From contig JBEEPK010000063.1 in assembly GCA_041191145.1 (NCBI GenBank), forward strand, positions 1 through 10,530: a stretch of DNA of 10,530 bases. The letters are read 5' to 3'. The first letter of the stretch is position 1, and each line of letters starts with the position of its first letter. A program made the position numbers and the translations under genes. The DNA comes from UBA961 sp041191145 (lineage in GTDB: Bacteria; Bacteroidota; Ignavibacteria; Kapaibacteriales; UBA961). Below are positions 6,434-10,530 of the stretch, piece after piece. Under the pieces are notes generated by a model that saw nothing but the letters and a program-made list of their open reading frames with translations, was not told the DNA's origin and did no database searches.

Positions 6434-7033
6434 ATGTTCATTCAAGCCGGCTTCCTTCTTCTGCGATTGATAGCAAGCACTTGGAGATATACTCAAAGTG
6501 GTGCTATTCCCGGAACAGAACCATCGGTCATTGCATTTTGGCATGAGTATATGCTCCCGGGTTGGCATCATCATGGAAATCTACATTCCATAGCACTGGT
6601 ATCACAAAGCAAAGATGGAAGCATACTGTCTCGATTATTGAAATATTGGGGAATCACGACTGTTCGTGGTAGTAGTTCGAATTCAGGAAAAGAAGCTTTG
6701 GCAGAGGCAGTACAACAAGTAAAGAATGGATCTACGCTTCTTCTCACGCCGGATGGTCCCAGAGGACCCCGCAGAACATTCAAAGCCGGAGCAGTTATAG
6801 CGGCACAAAGAGCCGGAGTGCCATTATATCTCGCGAAAATCAATGAATCTCGAGTATTTGTATTTCAAAAAAGTTGGGATAGATTCAGATTACCGCTTCC
6901 ATTTGCAAAGATTCACATAGAGTATATTTCTCTTTCCATACCACAAAATCACACTGAAAAAGAATACATAGATTCCGTAATTTCAAAATGCGAATCACTT
7001 TTGAATGGAACATCCATATGTATGGATCCGTGA
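6434..7033 (+). CDS. DUF374-family lysophospholipid acyltransferase-like protein
   Basis: This is a 199-residue protein of the DUF374 family, related to the LpxL/PlsC-type lysophospholipid acyltransferases. A hydrophobic N-terminus (about residues 4-15) is followed by the family markers AFWHEYML (34-41), VSQSKDGSILSRLL (56-69), VRGSSSNSGKEAL (77-89), TPDGPRGPRR (105-114) and SWDRFRLPLPF (147-157). The start at 6434 lies 2 nt after the lpxB stop and has AAGGA 7 nt upstream, a good ribosome site. Sitting between lpxB and lpxK, it is a natural candidate for acylation of a lipid A intermediate at the cytoplasmic face of the inner membrane, but the acyl donor, the acceptor and even the activity cannot be proved from the sequence. 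The last 46 nt overlap the proposed start of lpxK in another frame. Confidence 0.87.
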   Translation: MFIQAGFLLLRLIASTWRYTQSGAIPGTEPSVIAFWHEYMLPGWHHHGNLHSIALVSQSKDGSILSRLLKYWGITTVRGSSSNSGKEALAEAVQQVKNGSTLLLTPDGPRGPRRTFKAGAVIAAQRAGVPLYLAKINESRVFVFQKSWDRFRLPLPFAKIHIEYISLSIPQNHTEKEYIDSVISKCESLLNGTSICMDP

Positions 7034-8022
7034 TTAATATCAGAAATCATTGTTTCGACAAAGGTTTCTTCAGTGTAGTCAAAGCAAATGTGCCTGTGAT
7101 AAGTATTGGAAATCTTGCAGTCGGTGGAACAGGAAAAACTCCATTCACACTCATGCTTGCACGAATCATGCGAGATCTGAATATTCCAGTTTCACTCCTT
7201 TCAAGTGGATATGGAAGATCAAGCATCGGAGAAGTCATTGTGGTTTCAGAAGGGAAGTTAAGACCCGAAATCACTGCGGATGAAGCGGGTGATGAAGTGT
7301 ATATGCATGCTCTTACCGGCCTTTATGAAACAGTTATCGTAAATAAACCCAAGTATAAAAGCATTAACCATTTCGCAACTCCGATATTGATTGATGATGG
7401 TTTTCAGCACAGAAAAATTGCGCGAGATATTGATATAGTACTCGTTAGCAAGAAAGATCTCACTGATTCACTACTTCCATTCGGAAGAATGCGTGAGCCT
7501 CTTGCATCTCTCAACAGAGCAGATATCATTGTTTGTACGGATGATGCACCAAGAGAAGCATTTGCTTCTTACATGAAATCAAGTGCATTGTTTTGTAGAA
7601 CAGCATCTTCTATAAAAGCAGCATATTCATTGGATGAATATGTGTCATCAGTCCATGAATATTCTCATTGTGAGATCACTGATCCTGTCATGGCAATTGC
7701 GGGCATTGCAAATCCGGAGCGTTTTCTGGACTCATTGACAAAGAATGGCATACAAGTCAAACATCATCATTGGTTGAAAGATCATGCTCATTATGATGCA
7801 TCATTGATTGAGCAACTTTGTGATGAAGCCATCAAACATCAATGCTCTACGATTGTCATTACTTCAAAAGATGCAGTAAAATTACAGGCATATTCTTCAC
7901 ATTTTGCATCAAAAGGAATTCGTGTTCTTGGCATACCTGTCTTATATGAATGCATCGAAGGCAAGGAAGAATTGATATCAAGAATCATCAGACTTTGTTC
8001 ACCATTTATTCCATCAACATGA
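6988..8022 (+). CDS. lpxK: Tetraacyldisaccharide 4'-kinase LpxK
   Basis: LpxK transfers phosphate from ATP to the 4' position of the lipid A disaccharide, giving lipid IVA. It is a P-loop kinase bound to the inner membrane. The 344 residues fit the family. Seen: IRNHCFDKG (18-26), VPVISIGNLAVGGTGKTP (35-52, containing the Walker A P-loop), LSSGYGR (71-77; LSRGYGR is more usual), ADEAGDE (97-103), LIDDGFQHR (134-142), LLPFGRMREPL (162-172), AIAGIANPERF (236-246), the DHAHYD segment (265-270) and ITSKDAVKL near the C-terminus. Two starts are possible: 6988, which gives the usual length before the YG...RN motif, and 7018 (MYGSVINIRN). Neither has a clear ribosome site; I prefer 6988 on length. 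The usual hydrophobic N-terminal helix is weak in either version. The stop overlaps the next gene by ATGA. Confidence 0.93.
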   Translation: MRITFEWNIHMYGSVINIRNHCFDKGFFSVVKANVPVISIGNLAVGGTGKTPFTLMLARIMRDLNIPVSLLSSGYGRSSIGEVIVVSEGKLRPEITADEAGDEVYMHALTGLYETVIVNKPKYKSINHFATPILIDDGFQHRKIARDIDIVLVSKKDLTDSLLPFGRMREPLASLNRADIIVCTDDAPREAFASYMKSSALFCRTASSIKAAYSLDEYVSSVHEYSHCEITDPVMAIAGIANPERFLDSLTKNGIQVKHHHWLKDHAHYDASLIEQLCDEAIKHQCSTIVITSKDAVKLQAYSSHFASKGIRVLGIPVLYECIEGKEELISRIIRLCSPFIPST

Positions 8023-8732
8023 TTATTGCATTTTCTCATATACAGCAAGCAAATGGACCATCGAATTATGAAAAGTGGTTAAGCCATTTTGGCGAAGAAA
8101 TACAATTCATTGCTTTGAATGAATATCCCAAAGAGGACTATTCATCCATACTTCAAACATGCAGTGGATTGGTGTTTACCGGTGGAGCAGATGTTCATCC
8201 AGCAAAATATGGGATGGAGCATCGCATCGCTGAATGTAAAACTGAACCAGAGCGAGATGAAAGAGAAACATTGATTCAAGAGATTGCACTCAATGTGAAT
8301 CTTCCCATTCTCTCGATTTGCCGAGGAGAACAATTTTTCGCAGTAATGCATGGTTCTTCGCTCATCATTGACATTCCAACAGATGTGAGTACCGAATATC
8401 AACATCATCAGGTTGATGGCAAGGATGGAATGCATCCAATCATCATTGAACCAAGAACATTGGTACATAAACTGATCAAGACAGAAGAAACGATCGTTAA
8501 TAGCGCACATCATCAAGCAGTTACAATGCTTCCCGACATATTCATTGCTTCTTCACAAGCTCCGGATGGCATCATAGAATCGATTGAATGGTCTGATCCA
8601 ACAGGCAAACCCTTTTTTCTTGGTGTTCAATGGCACCCAGAGAGAATGGATTATGATTCGCCTAGTTCTTCAGCTATCGCACAGCATTTTCTCATGGAAG
8701 CAGAATCTTATTCATTACTTCTACGCTCATGA
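8019..8732 (+). CDS. Class-I glutamine amidotransferase-like gamma-glutamyl hydrolase (peptidase C26, PuuD-like)
   Basis: A 237-residue protein of the C26 family, which hydrolyses gamma-glutamyl amide bonds (for example gamma-glutamyl-GABA hydrolase PuuD). Seen: the oxyanion-side motif VFTGGADVHPAKYG (52-65); the nucleophile loop SICRGEQFFAV (99-109) with Cys101; VNSAHHQAV (160-168), typical of this family; and GVQWHPER (202-209) with catalytic His206 and Glu208. All three triad residues are present, so it should be active. The start at 8019 overlaps the lpxK stop (ATGA) and begins the conserved fold; longer in-frame starts from 7950 fall inside lpxK. It ends in another ATGA overlap with the Asp-box gene. 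The substrate is unknown. No polyamine-degradation genes are nearby, so a PuuD role is not supported, and its place in a lipid A operon is unexplained. Confidence 0.9.
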   Translation: MIIAFSHIQQANGPSNYEKWLSHFGEEIQFIALNEYPKEDYSSILQTCSGLVFTGGADVHPAKYGMEHRIAECKTEPERDERETLIQEIALNVNLPILSICRGEQFFAVMHGSSLIIDIPTDVSTEYQHHQVDGKDGMHPIIIEPRTLVHKLIKTEETIVNSAHHQAVTMLPDIFIASSQAPDGIIESIEWSDPTGKPFFLGVQWHPERMDYDSPSSSAIAQHFLMEAESYSLLLRS

Positions 8733-10530
8733 AACAACTTCTACTTATTCTTTCCTTGGCATTGATTACAGCCACTATACCTTTTGTTTATCAGGATTCC
8801 ACATCCGAATCGGCTCTGGAGATTGGTCCAAGAGAACGCTATATGCGCATGATATTGGCGGATCCAGCAACAGGTGAGATTCCTCGAAATGCAAGAGCGA
8901 ATGAATTGGCATTTGCCAATCGATTCAAAGGAAATGCAACTTCCGATGCATATGCAAAAGTGCAAGCAAATGATCAATGGTCTTTTGCCGGACCAAATGC
9001 CTTGGGAGGTAGAACCAGAGCCATAGCACAGGACATAACCAATGAACAGACACTCATTGCCGCAGGCATATCCAGTGGAATATTCAAAAGCACTGATGTA
9101 GGGAAAACATGGAGAAAGACACTCCGTAATAATCAATTGCCATCAATAACAAGCATCATTCAAGATCAAAGACCCGGTAAAACACAAAGATGGTATGCAG
9201 GAACAGGCGAGTTCTATGGCAATTCATCAGATCTTAATGGCGATGGAATCTATCTCAGCACCGATGCGGGTGAATCTTGGGAATTATTGTCATCTACGCA
9301 ATCGAAAACACCGAATACATGGGATGGAGCTTTTGAATTTGTGTATTCAGTCGCAATGGATCAATCCAATCTTCAGCAAGATGAACTCTATGCAGCAACT
9401 GCTCTCGGAGGAATACATCGCTCTACTGATGGTGGCAAAACATTTCGTGCAGTACTCGGCGGACTCGGCAATCAATTTTCATTATTCACGGATGTAGTAG
9501 TCACGCCAAGCGGTATAGTCTATGCAACGATGAGTCAAATTGGTGGAGGTGGCGCATCCTCAAAAGTGAAAGGTATTTGGCGATCAATCGATGGAGTCAA
9601 ATGGGTAAATATCACTCCTGCCGAATTTCCCGCGGAATCATATCGGATTGTAATTGAAGTCAATCCCAAAGATGAAAATCAACTATTCTTTTTTGGATTT
9701 ACACCCAATTCCGGAAAACGCTCCACAAATTTCAGAGGTGATGTCGAATGGAATAGTTTATGGCAATATCGATATGTATCTGGTGATGGTTCGGGTTCAG
9801 GTGGTTCATGGGAAGACAGATCCTTGAATCTTCCAAATCTTGGCGGCGAATTCGGTAATCTCATCACACAGTCCGGTTATGATTTGGTTGTGAAAGTTCA
9901 TCCGATCGATACCAATGTGTTATTCATCGGTGGAACAAATCTCTTTCGTTCATCCAGTGGATTTAAAGATACATTGCAAACAGCATGGATTGGTGGTTAT
10001 AAACCAGGCACAAAAAGACCCTACTTTGACATTTATCCCTCGCAACATCCGGATCAACATGCACTTATATTTCTCAAATCAGATCCACAAAAAGCGATTT
10101 CAGCAAATGATGGCGGACTCCAAATCACCGATGATTGCATCAAAGGAGCAACTACTTGGCGAGAAATCAATGAATCATATATCACTTCGCAATTCTATAC
10201 CATAGCAATTGATCATGGCGATCAGCTTCGCAAAACGATCATGGGTGGATTGCAGGACAATGGGACATATTTCACGAAAGGACTCAATCCACTTGATCCG
10301 TGGAAAATGACATTAACCTATGATGGAGCATTTTGCGCAATTGCCAAGAATGCATCCCGATATTATATGTCTGCTCAGCAGGGAAGAATCGTTGCCATGA
10401 AATTGGATGATGAAGGGAATATCCTCGAAAAAGGTAGAATAGATCCTGCCGGTGGGAAAGATTATCTCTTTATCAATCCTTTCACATTGGACCATGCAAA
10501 TGAGAATATCATGTATGTGGCTGGTGGAAG
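8729..10530 (+). CDS. Large secreted Asp-box (BNR/sortilin-like) beta-propeller protein, partial
   Basis: Only the first 600 residues are present; the frame stays open to the right edge. An N-terminal signal peptide (MKQLLLILSLALITATIPFV) indicates export. Asp-box motifs of the S-x-D-x-G-x-T-W type appear at STDVGKTW (121-128), STDAGESW (177-184), STDGGKTF (232-239) and a degenerate SIDGVKW (286-292). Further on, FYTIAID (489-495) and MGGLQDNGTYF (505-515) are typical of VPS10/sortilin-like propellers of FCB-group bacteria. Such proteins often carry a type IX secretion C-terminal sorting domain, but that end is outside the window. The WSFAGPNALGGRTRAI block (84-99) precedes the first blade. 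The start at 8729 overlaps the upstream stop by ATGA. The function is probably cell-surface or secreted binding, possibly glycan- or protein-directed; nothing here proves an enzyme activity. Confidence 0.85.
   Translation, partial: MKQLLLILSLALITATIPFVYQDSTSESALEIGPRERYMRMILADPATGEIPRNARANELAFANRFKGNATSDAYAKVQANDQWSFAGPNALGGRTRAIAQDITNEQTLIAAGISSGIFKSTDVGKTWRKTLRNNQLPSITSIIQDQRPGKTQRWYAGTGEFYGNSSDLNGDGIYLSTDAGESWELLSSTQSKTPNTWDGAFEFVYSVAMDQSNLQQDELYAATALGGIHRSTDGGKTFRAVLGGLGNQFSLFTDVVVTPSGIVYATMSQIGGGGASSKVKGIWRSIDGVKWVNITPAEFPAESYRIVIEVNPKDENQLFFFGFTPNSGKRSTNFRGDVEWNSLWQYRYVSGDGSGSGGSWEDRSLNLPNLGGEFGNLITQSGYDLVVKVHPIDTNVLFIGGTNLFRSSSGFKDTLQTAWIGGYKPGTKRPYFDIYPSQHPDQHALIFLKSDPQKAISANDGGLQITDDCIKGATTWREINESYITSQFYTIAIDHGDQLRKTIMGGLQDNGTYFTKGLNPLDPWKMTLTYDGAFCAIAKNASRYYMSAQQGRIVAMKLDDEGNILEKGRIDPAGGKDYLFINPFTLDHANENIMYVAGG

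Noticed and set aside
7950..8018. Upstream start for the C26 hydrolase within lpxK
   Set aside because: The added residues are highly charged lpxK-shadow sequence. The conserved fold starts at MIIAFSHI, which also gives the ATGA overlap.
8142..8516. Antisense 124-residue open frame inside the C26 gene
   Set aside because: The sense strand encodes an intact catalytic triad protein. The antisense frame has no domain and is Met/Cys/Phe-rich as expected for a shadow.
8741..9136. Antisense 131-residue open frame rich in Cys inside the Asp-box gene
   Set aside because: It lies opposite a clearly real gene with a signal peptide and Asp-boxes. It has no recognisable domain, and its composition is that of a codon-usage shadow.
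1..10530. CRISPR arrays, tRNA/rRNA genes, insertion sequences, phage or toxin-antitoxin modules
   Set aside because: No regularly spaced repeats, cloverleaf sequences, transposase motifs or terminal inverted repeats were seen. The window is densely packed with housekeeping and envelope genes.

Overview
The window comes from a diderm (outer-membrane) bacterium of moderate to low G+C content. It encodes two lipid A enzymes (LpxB and LpxK), the murein-peptide recycling ligase Mpl, which implies meso-DAP peptidoglycan, a TPR lipoprotein with a clear lipobox, and a large secreted Asp-box (BNR) repeat protein of a kind common in the Bacteroidota/Chlorobiota/Kapabacteria (FCB) group. TAnnTTTG-type -7 promoter words and the sparse Shine-Dalgarno signals also fit that group. 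The lineage is an inference; no rRNA or marker gene is present to settle it.

Layout. Positions 1-3764 hold one tightly packed minus-strand operon, read right to left: a periplasmic or membrane-attached TPR protein, a two-helix DUF3592-type membrane protein, mpl, and trhO (tRNA uridine hydroxylase), which runs off the left edge. The first three genes are joined by ATGA stop/start overlaps. Positions 3745-4347 hold a plus-strand gene for a small exported hydrophobic protein (DUF6992-like). It overlaps the 5' end of the TPR gene head-to-head and the 3' end of the next minus gene tail-to-tail. Positions 4344-5222 (minus) encode a TPR lipoprotein. A 114-bp divergent intergenic region follows and contains a perfect 10-bp inverted repeat that carries two promoter-like -7 words facing outward.

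From 5337 to the right edge runs a plus-strand operon: lpxB, a DUF374-type acyltransferase, lpxK, a class-I glutamine-amidotransferase-like peptidase of the C26 family, and the start of a large Asp-box propeller protein. Junctions are a 2-nt gap, a 46-nt overlap and two ATGA overlaps, so the five genes are very probably co-transcribed.

How it fits together. The right operon makes lipid A disaccharide (LpxB) and phosphorylates it (LpxK), with a candidate acyltransferase between them. The left operon recycles peptidoglycan peptide (Mpl). Overall this is an envelope-biogenesis neighbourhood with two unexplained TPR proteins, two small membrane proteins and a C26 hydrolase. There are no RNA genes, CRISPR arrays, insertion sequences or phage genes. 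Nearly all the DNA is coding, and no gene-free stretch exceeds about 115 bases. I found no clear new multi-gene system. The most unusual points are the gene-overlap architecture, the mirrored promoter region and the C26 hydrolase in the lipid A operon.
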